From the NCBI RefSeq assembly GCF_028743495.1, contig NZ_CP117968.1: a stretch of DNA of 64,000 nt; one strand, 5' to 3'. The notes under the pieces are model-generated. The model was not told the origin of the DNA. It worked only from the letters and a program-made list of their open reading frames with translations, and ran no database searches. The position numbers and the translations under genes are program-made. Shown in pieces: positions 7,466-15,511 of this stretch; the stretch's first letter is position 1, and each line of letters starts with the position of its first letter. The stretch comes from Allobacillus halotolerans (lineage in GTDB: Bacteria; Bacillota; Bacilli; Bacillales; Alkalibacillaceae).

Positions 7466-8488
7466 ATGTTAATGAAAAATCATGAAGTACCACTTGCCTT
7501 ATTAAAGCTCGCTGCACATAAAAGAAGGCTTCCGCAAAATCACCCGAAATATCAGAAGATCGTCAACGACTGGGCATTGTACAATTCCGGTTACCGCGGG
7601 GAGTTGGCGCTCGATTACTATTTACATCGCTTCAACCGATCGGAAAATTTCTTATTACATAGTCTCCGCTTGCAGCATAAGCAAAATTTTCAGATCGACA
7701 CGGTGATTCTACATCCAAATTTCATTCTTTTAATTGAAGTGAAAAACCTTTCCGGAAAGGTAAATTTTGACCATGGGTTCGGATTGATGACCCGGGAAAC
7801 CAGCGGCCAGGTTCAATCCTTTCAAGATCCAATCATCCAAGCTGAAAATCAAGCCTTTCATCTACAAAATTGGCTCAATGATTTTGGCGTTTCTGGGATT
7901 CCGGTCGAATCGCTCGTCGTATTTGTAAATAATCACGTTCATTTGACGCGCTCAGATGAGCAAAATGTTGATCCACGCATTATCCATGCAAACAAGCTTG
8001 CCGATACGTATAACGAACTTCATCATAAATATCCGCAAAATTTTTTATCAAACCAAACACTCCATTCGATTGGCCAACAAATGATTCAAGAGAACAAACC
8101 GTTACAGGTCGATCTATTCCATAAATATCAACTGACACCAAAAGCCATTCAGCCAGGTGTCATCTGTCCCGCTTGTGACTTTTCATCCATGAAACGTAAT
8201 CACGGTTATTGGCAATGTGAATCTTGTGGACATTCGTCAAAATCTACCCATATTGATGCACTGAAAGATTTTTACCTCTTATTTAATGATCAGATCACAA
8301 ATCGCGAAGCAAGGTGGCTCTTTCAAATTGATTCAAGGAAAGTCGCTCGAAATTTGTTAGCCAAACAAACGTTGATTGGGAAAAATAAAGGTGCTTCTTA
8401 TCAACTTGCTTTCGATACGGAACGTGACTTTGCTTATTTGCTTTCAACCAAAGAAAAAGACCAAGCCGGTTACAGCCTGGTCCCTTAA
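7466..8488 (+). CDS. NERD-domain protein with C-terminal zinc ribbon
   Basis: The 340-residue protein has an N-terminal nuclease-related (NERD) domain: GYRGELALDYYL (Glu 46), QIDTVILHPNFILLIEVKN with Asp 78 and the Glu 91-x-Lys 93 pair. These correspond to the E...D...ExK pattern of restriction-endonuclease-like folds. A four-cysteine ribbon follows (CPAC at 234-237, CESC at 251-254). A role in DNA processing is inferred from the domain; NERD proteins are poorly characterised. It has a near full-length paralogue at 57.3 kb with identical cysteine spacing. The AAAGGAG site supports the start. The gene converges with the acyl-CoA dehydrogenase gene, whose terminator overlaps its 3' end, and follows repeat array 2. 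Confidence 0.85.
   Translation: MLMKNHEVPLALLKLAAHKRRLPQNHPKYQKIVNDWALYNSGYRGELALDYYLHRFNRSENFLLHSLRLQHKQNFQIDTVILHPNFILLIEVKNLSGKVNFDHGFGLMTRETSGQVQSFQDPIIQAENQAFHLQNWLNDFGVSGIPVESLVVFVNNHVHLTRSDEQNVDPRIIHANKLADTYNELHHKYPQNFLSNQTLHSIGQQMIQENKPLQVDLFHKYQLTPKAIQPGVICPACDFSSMKRNHGYWQCESCGHSSKSTHIDALKDFYLLFNDQITNREARWLFQIDSRKVARNLLAKQTLIGKNKGASYQLAFDTERDFAYLLSTKEKDQAGYSLVP
8449..8482 (-). terminator. Terminator of the acyl-CoA operon, embedded in the NERD gene 3' end
   Basis: On the minus strand GACCAGGC...GCTTGGTC forms a stem followed by TTTTTCTTT. It lies inside the last codons of the convergent NERD gene, so the two genes share this DNA. Confidence 0.75.
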
Positions 8489-8490
8489 GC

Positions 8491-10197
8491 TTACTTTACT
8501 GATTCTGTTTCTTTATTCACACTTTTCTTTTCGAAAACAATCGCATCAAAATGTCGTAAAGGAGCATCCGACAAATCCGCGTCACTACCGAATGTCTGCT
8601 GTAAAAAAACTTCTGAGACTGCTTGTGACCGTGGATCTTCCGACGAAATCGTTTCTAATGCAACGACGCCTTCGAAGATTTTCGTCATTTGGACGGCGAC
8701 CTTTTTCGGATGGAGCAGTTGGGTTTGTTCATCGAGCTGAACGAGTTTTTCCAGCATGCTGGTCAGTTTTTGTAACGCTTGCTCCACTGGGGTTTTTAGC
8801 GAAACAGCTGCCGAATCCAGATTAGCCAACCGCTCACTCATTTCTTGAACAAACGTTTGATGAATGTTGTATTTGCGCATTAATCGAACGACTTCCAAGC
8901 CTAAAATATTCGCTGTTCCTTCCCAAACCGTCAACACTTGCGCATCTCTCAATAGTCGTGGGGTGACAAAGTCTTCGATATAGCCATTTCCACCATGCAT
9001 TTCAATCGATTCATGGGAGAAGTGGATGGCTTGCTCCGCCGATTCTTTTTTCAATAATGCAATCAATAACCGGAGCATGGCTTGCTCTTCTTCTGAAGGG
9101 TTTGCTCCTTTCGTCATCACTTGATCGAAGCGTTCAATCAACTCAAAAATGGCTGTCATTTCCACTTCCAATTTTGAAGCAAGGTTCGCTAATGTTTCGC
9201 GGACCATCGGGTAATCCGTAAGTTTCCCGCCAAATGCGCGTCGATCTTCAGCATAGTCTCTCGCCTCAACATAGCCGCGACGCATGATCCCTAGGGAAGC
9301 AATCGCATTACATACGCGCGAAAGATTCAACGCTTCCATCATATACTTGAATCCTTTTTTCGGATCACCGACGAGGTATCCTTTCGCTTGGTCAAATTCC
9401 ACCTCCGCTGAAGGGACGGCTCGCACGCCGAGTTTGTCTTTTAACCGCCTTACTTTCGCGCGGTTTTCCACCCGGTTTTCTTCCCATGGGACTAAAAATA
9501 AACTCAATCCTTTAGTACCTTCCTCGGCTCCTGGGATCCTTGCCAAAACCATCGCGACACCGGCCATTCCAGTGTTACTGGCAAAATATTTTTCACCAGT
9601 GATGCGGTAGACTTCCCCATACGCATCCGATCCAGCCGCTTCAGCAGAAACTTCATTCGCACCGACATCCGAGCCGCCTTGTCGCTCAGTTAAAAACGTT
9701 GCGCCTTCATAAAGCTCTGTATCGCCTGTTGCGATGACATGCGGTAAATATTTTTTCCGTAATGCTTCATCGGCATAGTGATCAATTAAATAACTTGTCG
9801 CCATGGTCAATGTCACTGGACAATAAAAGCCCGGTTCCGCTTGGGAAAGCAAGTAGCCTTGCGCATACGAGTACACATAATTCCCTTGATGGCCAAGCTC
9901 AGGAATTTCCTTGTGAACATAGCCGACAATGCCCGTTTCATATGTCTCTTTCACGGTTTCCCGGTAGCCTTCATTCACCCAAACTTCATTGATTTCATTG
10001 CCCATTTTATCGTATTTGATCAACTGTGGCTGTCCTTCTCGGTCCGTATGAACGGCACGGTCATCAATTGCACCGGCGACTCTTTCGCCAAATACCGTCA
10101 GTTTTTCATCGGCATAGGCAAAAAATGCTTCTGGCAATGACCGCTTCAATAGTTTCTGCAATAATGGATCTGATGTGTAAAAGTTTTTCTCTGTCAT
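8491..10197 (-). CDS. Acyl-CoA dehydrogenase (large, AidB-like subgroup)
   Basis: The 568-residue flavoprotein oxidises acyl-CoA to enoyl-CoA with FAD, the first step of beta-oxidation or branched-chain acyl-CoA breakdown. Seen: the middle beta domain (TFLTERQGGSDVG, then GEKYFASN), the FAD-contact motif RRAFGGKL, and HGGNGYIEDF with VWEGTANIL, which holds the usual catalytic Glu. The length and an N-terminal extension with GNYVYSYAQG resemble AidB-like dehydrogenases rather than the short 380-residue type. It is the last gene of the merR-acyl-CoA synthetase-dehydrogenase operon and the substrate chain type is unknown. Confidence 0.9.
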   Translation of the reverse strand: MTEKNFYTSDPLLQKLLKRSLPEAFFAYADEKLTVFGERVAGAIDDRAVHTDREGQPQLIKYDKMGNEINEVWVNEGYRETVKETYETGIVGYVHKEIPELGHQGNYVYSYAQGYLLSQAEPGFYCPVTLTMATSYLIDHYADEALRKKYLPHVIATGDTELYEGATFLTERQGGSDVGANEVSAEAAGSDAYGEVYRITGEKYFASNTGMAGVAMVLARIPGAEEGTKGLSLFLVPWEENRVENRAKVRRLKDKLGVRAVPSAEVEFDQAKGYLVGDPKKGFKYMMEALNLSRVCNAIASLGIMRRGYVEARDYAEDRRAFGGKLTDYPMVRETLANLASKLEVEMTAIFELIERFDQVMTKGANPSEEEQAMLRLLIALLKKESAEQAIHFSHESIEMHGGNGYIEDFVTPRLLRDAQVLTVWEGTANILGLEVVRLMRKYNIHQTFVQEMSERLANLDSAAVSLKTPVEQALQKLTSMLEKLVQLDEQTQLLHPKKVAVQMTKIFEGVVALETISSEDPRSQAVSEVFLQQTFGSDADLSDAPLRHFDAIVFEKKSVNKETESVK

Positions 10198-10221
10198 TTT
10201 TCATCCTCCTAGCTGATTCGA

Positions 10222-11745
10222 TTAATTGGATGTCATCTCTTCGGCAGAATCCCGTAATTGATTCCGCAGTAATTTTCCAGTCGCATTTCGTGGTAACGCT
10301 TCCACTTCCGCAAAAAGTTTTGGAATTTTATAGTCTGCTACCCGTCCATCAAGAAACGCTTTACAGCTACTCTCCAAGTCATCGACGGGTTCATTCAACA
10401 CCACAAATGCTTTCGCAGTTTCGCCCCATTCCGTATGAGGAATGCCAACAATGGCTACGTCTTCAATGCTTGGGTGCTGGACCAATTCCTGTTCGACTTC
10501 AGTCGGAAAAATGTTTACTCCACCGGAAATAATGACATCTTTTTTCCGGTCAATCACCCAATAATAACCATCTTCATCTTGCACGGCGATATCACCGGTA
10601 TAAAGCCAGCCGTCTTTTAATGTTTCAGCTGTTTTCTCAGGTGCTTTATAGTATTCTTTCATATTTCCTTCACCACGGAGGATGATTTCCCCCGGTTCTC
10701 CTTGTGCAACATCTTGACCTTGTTCATCAACGAGTCGAATTTCCGTATTCAAGGCAGCACGGCGCCCGATACTTCCCGATTTTTCCGTATGTTCGTCTGC
10801 TTTCAACAATGTTCCGCTTGGTCCTGCTTCTGTCAGGCCATAGACACACCATAAATTTTCAGTTTTAAATTTCTCTTTCACGAATTTGACTTCATTTTGT
10901 CCAAGTGGTGCGCCGCCGTACACCCAATATTCCATGGATGATAAATCAAACTCATTGATGTTCGGCTGTTTGGCAGATAAAAGATACGCTACAGGTGCAC
11001 CAAAGAAATGCGTCACTTTTTCTTGAGAGACCATTTGCAATAAAAGGTCCGGTGTGAATGTCGGTGCTAAAACGTGCGTTGCGCCAGTATACAGTGCAGC
11101 TCCCATGAACAAATGCAGTGGCGCTGAATGGCTAAGTGGCATCATATGCAAAACACGGCTATGCTCATTCATCGTCATTTCGATACTGATCATCGTCGAG
11201 ACAGTCAAAATGCTTCGATGTGTGAATACGACACCTTTCGGATCACCTGTCGTTCCAGAGGTATACAAAATCGATACTTCATCATTTTCTGTTGCATCGC
11301 AATCAATCGCAGTCGAATTTTCGCTCAATAACTGATTCACGGAAAGCCACTTACCTGCCGCTTCTCCTGTTTTAATAAACGTTAAATCATTTTCATCTGC
11401 GAGACCTTTTGATGCTTCAAACAACAATTCATGTGTTGCGAAAAATTCAGCTTCACTATGGTCAACAATGTATTGGATTTCCTTTTGAGTTAGCTTCGCA
11501 TTGATCGGGATGGCCAGTCCTTTCAGCCGGATTGCCGCCATATATAAATATAAAAACTCAGGCACATTTGGCAAATGAATGATCAACTTATCTCCTTCTT
11601 TAAAACCTAAATTCCTTAACCCATTGGCCATGCGATTCACGCGCTCATCCCACTCTCGGTAACTGACCCGTTCGCTTGGACTGACCAATGCTTCATGATC
11701 TGGCTGCTTATTGGCGTGCACCTTTAATAAAGTCGATAAATTCAT
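10222..11745 (-). CDS. Acyl-CoA synthetase (AMP-forming, FadD/long-chain type)
   Basis: The 507-residue ANL-superfamily ligase activates a carboxylic acid through an acyl-adenylate to the CoA thioester. Visible motifs are the nucleotide loop YTSGTTGDPKGVVFTH, WCVYGLTEAGPSG, the hinge-region WLYTGD and DRKKDVIISGGVNIFPTEVE, and the C-terminal catalytic lysine in PRNATGKLLRNQL. The chain-length preference cannot be read. Its ATG overlaps the end of the merR gene by four bases, so the two are translationally coupled; the dehydrogenase that would use its product follows 24 bases later. Confidence 0.92.
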   Translation of the reverse strand: MNLSTLLKVHANKQPDHEALVSPSERVSYREWDERVNRMANGLRNLGFKEGDKLIIHLPNVPEFLYLYMAAIRLKGLAIPINAKLTQKEIQYIVDHSEAEFFATHELLFEASKGLADENDLTFIKTGEAAGKWLSVNQLLSENSTAIDCDATENDEVSILYTSGTTGDPKGVVFTHRSILTVSTMISIEMTMNEHSRVLHMMPLSHSAPLHLFMGAALYTGATHVLAPTFTPDLLLQMVSQEKVTHFFGAPVAYLLSAKQPNINEFDLSSMEYWVYGGAPLGQNEVKFVKEKFKTENLWCVYGLTEAGPSGTLLKADEHTEKSGSIGRRAALNTEIRLVDEQGQDVAQGEPGEIILRGEGNMKEYYKAPEKTAETLKDGWLYTGDIAVQDEDGYYWVIDRKKDVIISGGVNIFPTEVEQELVQHPSIEDVAIVGIPHTEWGETAKAFVVLNEPVDDLESSCKAFLDGRVADYKIPKLFAEVEALPRNATGKLLRNQLRDSAEEMTSN

Positions 11746-12134
11746 TTTACTTCCTCCTCCATTTTGGTTAATTCATTTCGAAACGTGTCCAAAAACATTT
11801 CCATTTCTTTTTTGAGCTGTTCGAGTTCATTGATCCGCTTGGTCACTTCAGCCATCTTTTCCTCTCCATACTCAATCGTCCGCTTCAGTTGCTCCCTCCC
11901 TGTCGGATCTTCTTCAAATAACAGAACCATTTCCTTGATCTCATCGAGTTTGAATCCATACTTTTTTCCACGAAAAATCAGTTGAAGCTGTGTGAGTTCC
12001 TTCCTGGTAAATATTCGTTGCCCAGTCGCTGTCCGCTTCGGATGAATCAATCCTACTTCCTCGTAATAACGAATCGTGCGATGAGACACACCAAATCGGT
12101 CAGCTACTTCAGCAATCGAATAAGTTCTTTCCAA
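11742..12134 (-). CDS. MerR-family regulator of the acyl-CoA operon
   Basis: The 130-residue protein starts YSIAEVADRFGVSHRTIRYYEEVGLI (in parts: YSIAEVADRFG, TIRYYEEVG), the winged helix-turn-helix of MerR proteins, followed by the wing KRTATGQRIFT and a long coiled-coil dimerisation helix from about residue 75. There are no metal-binding cysteines, which argues against a metal sensor. TTG start behind AAGGTGG. It heads the acyl-CoA synthetase/dehydrogenase operon, and its promoter has a MerR-type long spacer with a central dyad, so autoregulation in response to an acyl-CoA is a reasonable inference, as for LiuR-type MerR regulators. Confidence 0.88.
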   Translation of the reverse strand: MERTYSIAEVADRFGVSHRTIRYYEEVGLIHPKRTATGQRIFTRKELTQLQLIFRGKKYGFKLDEIKEMVLLFEEDPTGREQLKRTIEYGEEKMAEVTKRINELEQLKKEMEMFLDTFRNELTKMEEEVK

Positions 12135-12173
12135 TGAATCACCACCTTTTTGTCAGAATATTCTTATGATTAA

Positions 12174-12204
12174 AGTATATCATTTACGTTAACGTAAAGC
12201 GCAA
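12174..12204 (-). promoter_or_regulatory. MerR-type promoter with operator in a 19-bp spacer
   Basis: On the minus strand TTGCGC (-35) and TATACT (-10) are 19 bp apart, and the spacer holds the perfect palindrome TTTACGTTAACGTAAA. Over-long 19-bp spacers with a central dyad are the hallmark of MerR-activated promoters. It sits about 40 bases upstream of the merR start and should drive the whole three-gene operon. Confidence 0.8.
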
Positions 12205-12224
12205 GGCTTTTTTAGAGAAAAGAA

Positions 12225-12960
12225 AGGCTCATATATTTACGATTGGGGCGCATATATTCATAGATCAGGTGCATATATTCCAGACTTGGGACCATATAGT
12301 AAGGAGGAGGTCGCATATCAGTAGGCTTGGGCTCAAATAATCGGAATTAGGGAGCATATCCCTCGAATGACGTAGCGGTAATTAATTAACATACTACGAG
12401 CGTGGCGGGACAGCACGTCGGGAGCATATATTCTGAGGTTGGGAGCATATATTCATAGATCGGGTCCATATATTCCAGACTTGGGACCATATAGTAAGGG
12501 GGAGGGAGCATATCAGTAGATTGGGGATCAAATAATTAGAATTAGGGAGCATATTCCTCGAATGACGGGACGATAATTAATTAACATACTACGAGCGTGG
12601 CGGAACAGCACGGTGGGCGCATATATTCCGAGGTTGGGAGCATATATTCATGAATCCGGCACATATGTTTCAGACTTGGGACCATATAGTAAGGAGGAGG
12701 TCGCATATCAGTAGATTGGGGCTCAAATAATTAGAATTAGGGAGCATATCGCACGAAAGGAGTGGCAGTTTAATCAGCATACTGCGAACGTGGCGGGACA
12801 GCGCGTCGGGTGCATATATTCTGAGGTTGGGAGCATATATTCATAGGCGCGGCACATATATCACGATTTTGGGACCATATAGCAAGAAGTAGGTCGCATA
12901 TCAGTAGGCTTGGGCACAAATAATCGAAATTAGGGAGCATATTTCACGAAGAACTTACAT
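12225..12960. repeat. Tandem array 3: 21-nt GGGAGCATAT units in a ~190-bp higher-order repeat
   Basis: Successive 21-nt units begin GGGAGCATATATTC, GGGTCCATATATTCC, GGGACCATATAGTAAG, GGGAGCATATCAGTAG and so on. Sets of about seven units plus a non-periodic spacer (with TACGAGCGTGGCGG) are themselves repeated at about 190-195 bp, starting near 12230, 12420, 12616 and 12808. The consensus is the reverse complement of the TATATGCTCCC units in arrays 4 and 7. The array lies between the merR promoter and the spoIIID terminator. No gene is visible. Confidence 0.9.
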
Positions 12961-13024
12961 CGCCTGGGCAGCTCATTATATAAATGATGAAGCACCGCGT
13001 CGTGAGCTCACTATACAAATGCAC

Positions 13025-13052
13025 AAAAAATAAAAACCGGTCGGAACCGGTT
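13025..13052 (-). terminator. Intrinsic terminator of spoIIID
   Basis: AACCGGTTCCGACCGGTT on the minus strand forms a strong stem followed by TTTATTTTTT, 15 bases after the spoIIID stop. Confidence 0.85.
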
Positions 13053-13067
13053 AGGTGTATGTTTGTC

Positions 13068-13334
13068 TTATACAGTTTCCATCTCATCTTTTTCTGTGTA
13101 CTTTCGTTTGGTTGCTTCTCCGCCACGCAAATGTCGAATCGATTTATGATATTCTAAAACGCTTTTTACTTCCTTGGACAGTGCCGGGTTAATTTTCGGC
13201 AGTCTTTCTGTCAGGTCTTTATGGACAGTGCTTTTAGAAACACCAAATTCTTTTGCGATTCTCCTGACGGTTTGCCTGGAGTCTAATAAATGCGCCGCAA
13301 TCTTTAATGTTCTTTCTTTGATGTGATCATGCAA
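13068..13334 (-). CDS. spoIIID: Sporulation transcriptional regulator SpoIIID
   Basis: The 88-residue DNA-binding protein switches gene expression in the mother cell during sporulation. The N-terminal helix-turn-helix reads IAKEFGVSKSTVHKDLTERL, nearly identical to B. subtilis SpoIIID, followed by PALSKEVKSVLEYHKSIRHL and a basic tail. GGAGGCGAG precedes the ATG. In B. subtilis it lies directly upstream of mbl; here about 6.4 kb of extra DNA separates the two. Confidence 0.97.
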   Translation of the reverse strand: MHDHIKERTLKIAAHLLDSRQTVRRIAKEFGVSKSTVHKDLTERLPKINPALSKEVKSVLEYHKSIRHLRGGEATKRKYTEKDEMETV

Positions 13335-13489
13335 ACGTCTCGCCTCCTGAAGTTGTCAACTCTTTGATGTGTTGGTACAGTTTATTCACTCAGGAGGTCG
13401 ATTATGAGCACACTTTCGTTATTGGTGAAAAGATGTGTAAATATTCTGTTAGTTATTGTATGATAAAAATAAAAAAGTAGGTGCGTTTT

Positions 13490-13693
13490 ATGAAGCGTAG
13501 TACAAAGTGGAGTTTGCGGATCGCTATCTTCGTGTTGGTCTTTTTCCCAATCTTTTTCATCATCTTCTCTTACACAACAGATAACTGGAATTTTCTTTGG
13601 TATAGCTTGATTCCGACATTTTTTTCAGGAAGCCTCGGTCTCTTTGCCGCACTCAACCAAGCAAAGAAGGACCGAATGATAATCGAGGAATGA
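13490..13693 (+). CDS. Small membrane protein, unknown
   Basis: A 67-residue protein with a basic start (MKRSTKWSLR), two hydrophobic segments (about residues 9-28 and 36-55) and a charged end (QAKKDRMIIEE). The ATG is preceded by a GTAGGTG site; a GTG nine bases earlier is less likely. No family recognised. Confidence 0.5.
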   Translation: MKRSTKWSLRIAIFVLVFFPIFFIIFSYTTDNWNFLWYSLIPTFFSGSLGLFAALNQAKKDRMIIEE

Positions 13694-13710
13694 TTGATTG
13701 ACTTACCTAG

Positions 13711-13941
13711 TTAGGCTAGTACTAAAATGACAATAATAACGACAAAAACAAAGCCAGCCGAAGCAAAAGAAAGGGCACTATAACCTTTCCTACCTAATCG
13801 CATTTCAACTATTCCAGTGATTAATTGAAGAACTCCTACAGCCAGCAATGTGTAAGGCGCTAACCAAAGTTCTCGCATGATTAAACTATATCCCGCCATC
13901 AGTACGACAATGACAGCCAAAACAATCCGAGCGATATTCAT
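13711..13941 (-). CDS. DUF3953-like small membrane protein
   Basis: A 76-residue hydrophobic protein of three short membrane segments. The core (LTLLAVGVLQLITGIVEMRL in outline, then RKGYSALSF) resembles DUF3953/YczI proteins of Bacillus, which have no known function. The ATG chosen follows AAAGGAGA; a longer reading from an upstream ATG lacks a site. It stands alone, converging with the preceding plus-strand gene. Confidence 0.6.
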   Translation of the reverse strand: MNIARIVLAVIVVLMAGYSLIMRELWLAPYTLLAVGVLQLITGIVEMRLGRKGYSALSFASAGFVFVVIIVILVLA

Positions 13942-14043
13942 GTATAAGTCTCCTTTCACTTTTATCAACCATTTTGCTACTCTACTGATATTCTTGCAAG
14001 TATTATTGCATTCGTGGAAATAATGATGTAATATATAAATTGC

Positions 14044-14057
14044 ATAATGTACATTAT
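14044..14057. promoter_or_regulatory. Palindrome upstream of XRE regulator gene
   Basis: ATAATGTACATTAT is a perfect 14-bp dyad that runs into TATAAT, 29 bases before the XRE start. A self-regulatory operator over the promoter is plausible; no good -35 is seen. Confidence 0.4.
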
Positions 14058-14085
14058 AATTTGCATGTAGGTATAGGGGTATTCT

Positions 14086-14280
14086 ATGAAAAATCGAGTG
14101 AAGTTAGGACGGATCAAAAAAGATTTAACTCAAGCACAGTTAGCCAAACGCGTCGGAGCGACAAGGCAAACCATCGGCTTAATCGAAAAAGGGGATTATA
14201 ATCCGAGTCTCCAGTTATGTATCGCCATTGCGAAAGAGCTTGATCAAACGTTGGATGAACTATTTTGGGAGGTGAGCTAA
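14086..14280 (+). CDS. XRE-family transcriptional regulator (YozG/YgzD type)
   Basis: A 64-residue single-domain Cro/C1-type helix-turn-helix: LAKRVGATRQTIGLIEKGDY followed by NPSLQLCIAIAKELDQTLDELFW. Such minimal regulators usually pair with the adjacent gene. Its TAA directly abuts the TTG start of the next membrane protein, so the two are one unit. Confidence 0.85.
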   Translation: MKNRVKLGRIKKDLTQAQLAKRVGATRQTIGLIEKGDYNPSLQLCIAIAKELDQTLDELFWEVS

Positions 14281-14724
14281 TTGAAAACATGGCTATCGAT
14301 CTTTTTACCGACAGACGAATACAAACGGCAAAGAATTCTAGTATTTATTGCTGAAGGCGGCGCGTTAATCGCCCTCGCTCAATTTCTCTCTTTGTTGATA
14401 GGCCCCTTTGAATCTAGTCTCGTCCCACTAATATCTATTGGCATCTTTGTTTTCTATGTAACCATCAGGTATATATCTTCAGGGATCGAGTATACAGAGG
14501 TTGCTACACAAAAGGATTATAATAAGGAACGGAAAAATATTTTCAGGAGTTCTTTATCATTTGGCGCCATTTTCACGGTGTTTAATTTTTTCACACAACG
14601 TGGGGACTTTCTCATCATCGAACCGATCATGATGGGATTATTGGCTACACTATTTTTCTTTTTATTCAGCTGGCTGTCATTGAAAAGGTCCTTCAATAAA
14701 AATCGTGAATTGATGGATGAATGA
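14281..14724 (+). CDS. Membrane protein paired with XRE regulator
   Basis: The 147-residue protein has four hydrophobic segments in two pairs (about residues 22-42, 47-67, 95-112, 115-135), separated by a charged loop (TQKDYNKERKN). It starts at TTG directly after the regulator's stop codon; GGGAGGTGAG inside the regulator gene supplies the ribosome-binding site. XRE plus membrane-protein pairs of this size (DUF3278-like) are common in Firmicutes, sometimes acting as toxin-type or stress modules, but the function here is unknown. Confidence 0.6.
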   Translation: MKTWLSIFLPTDEYKRQRILVFIAEGGALIALAQFLSLLIGPFESSLVPLISIGIFVFYVTIRYISSGIEYTEVATQKDYNKERKNIFRSSLSFGAIFTVFNFFTQRGDFLIIEPIMMGLLATLFFFLFSWLSLKRSFNKNRELMDE

Positions 14725-14753
14725 AAAAATCCCCCAGCTTAGGGGGGATTCCT
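14724..14753 (-). terminator. Intrinsic terminator of spoIIQ
   Basis: On the minus strand AATCCCCCCTAAGCTGGGGGATTTTTT: a GC-rich stem with a T-run directly after spoIIQ. It may also stop the convergent plus-strand membrane gene. Confidence 0.85.
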
Positions 14754-14765
14754 CATTGTGCTATT

Positions 14766-15350
14766 TTACTTAAACCCTGGATTGACAGGCTGACCTTCTT
14801 CCATCAATCGAAAATGGACTTTTGAGACCTCTTCATCCGAGTAAACATTTTCACCGGAGAGACCTAGTGGGTCACCTTGGGTTAACTCGTCACCTTCACT
14901 GACATACACTTCTGAAAGGCTTGCGTACATTGTCGCTCGTTCACCGTCGTGTTCCATTTCAACAACTTTGCCGAGAAGATCATCTTCTTTTACACTCGTA
15001 ACTTTACCTGTGAGTGACGCGATGACTTCAAATGATTCGCCATCAGATGATGTAATGTCGACTCCTTTGCTTTGGTAATACTGGTTATTGTAAAAGATAA
15101 GTGCATCCAATTGATCCTCTTCTGCAGCATCTTCTTCGCTGCTTTCAATAAGCTCGTTCTGTTCGACGTTCCAGCTGTAATCATTCGCATTTTCTTCAGC
15201 TGTGTCGTCTGCTGCGTTAAACTGATAAATCATGACCCCTGCTAACACGACCGCGACTAATCCAATGTAGAGTGTTGGGTAAAACCAACGTTGACGAGTC
15301 AATCTTTTCCATTTTGATTGACGAAGGAATTTTCTTTCCTTATCACTCAT
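14766..15350 (-). CDS. spoIIQ: Stage II sporulation protein SpoIIQ
   Basis: A 194-residue forespore membrane protein. One N-terminal helix (YPTLYIGLVAVVLAGVMIYQ) is followed by an extracellular LytM/M23-like domain (residues about 95-190). In B. subtilis SpoIIQ pairs with SpoIIIAH across the intermembrane space to make the engulfment channel. As in that protein the metal site is degraded: the usual HxH is KVH here, so it should not be a peptidase. It is shorter than the 283-residue B. subtilis form, lacking the Ser/Glu-rich tail. The start used is the ATG following GAGGTGATG. Confidence 0.9.
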   Translation of the reverse strand: MSDKERKFLRQSKWKRLTRQRWFYPTLYIGLVAVVLAGVMIYQFNAADDTAEENANDYSWNVEQNELIESSEEDAAEEDQLDALIFYNNQYYQSKGVDITSSDGESFEVIASLTGKVTSVKEDDLLGKVVEMEHDGERATMYASLSEVYVSEGDELTQGDPLGLSGENVYSDEEVSKVHFRLMEEGQPVNPGFK

Positions 15351-15511
15351 TTTCATCACCTCAGCAACCATTCTGAACCGATTACGTGGAATATATACAT
15401 CGATTTTCAAAAATTTTCTTGGTTGCTGAGGTAATGGATGTTTATTTTTGATTGAAGTCCGTAGTTAAGAAGAGAATTCGAGTTTATTCATTAGTAGAAG
15501 TTTTGGCCGTA

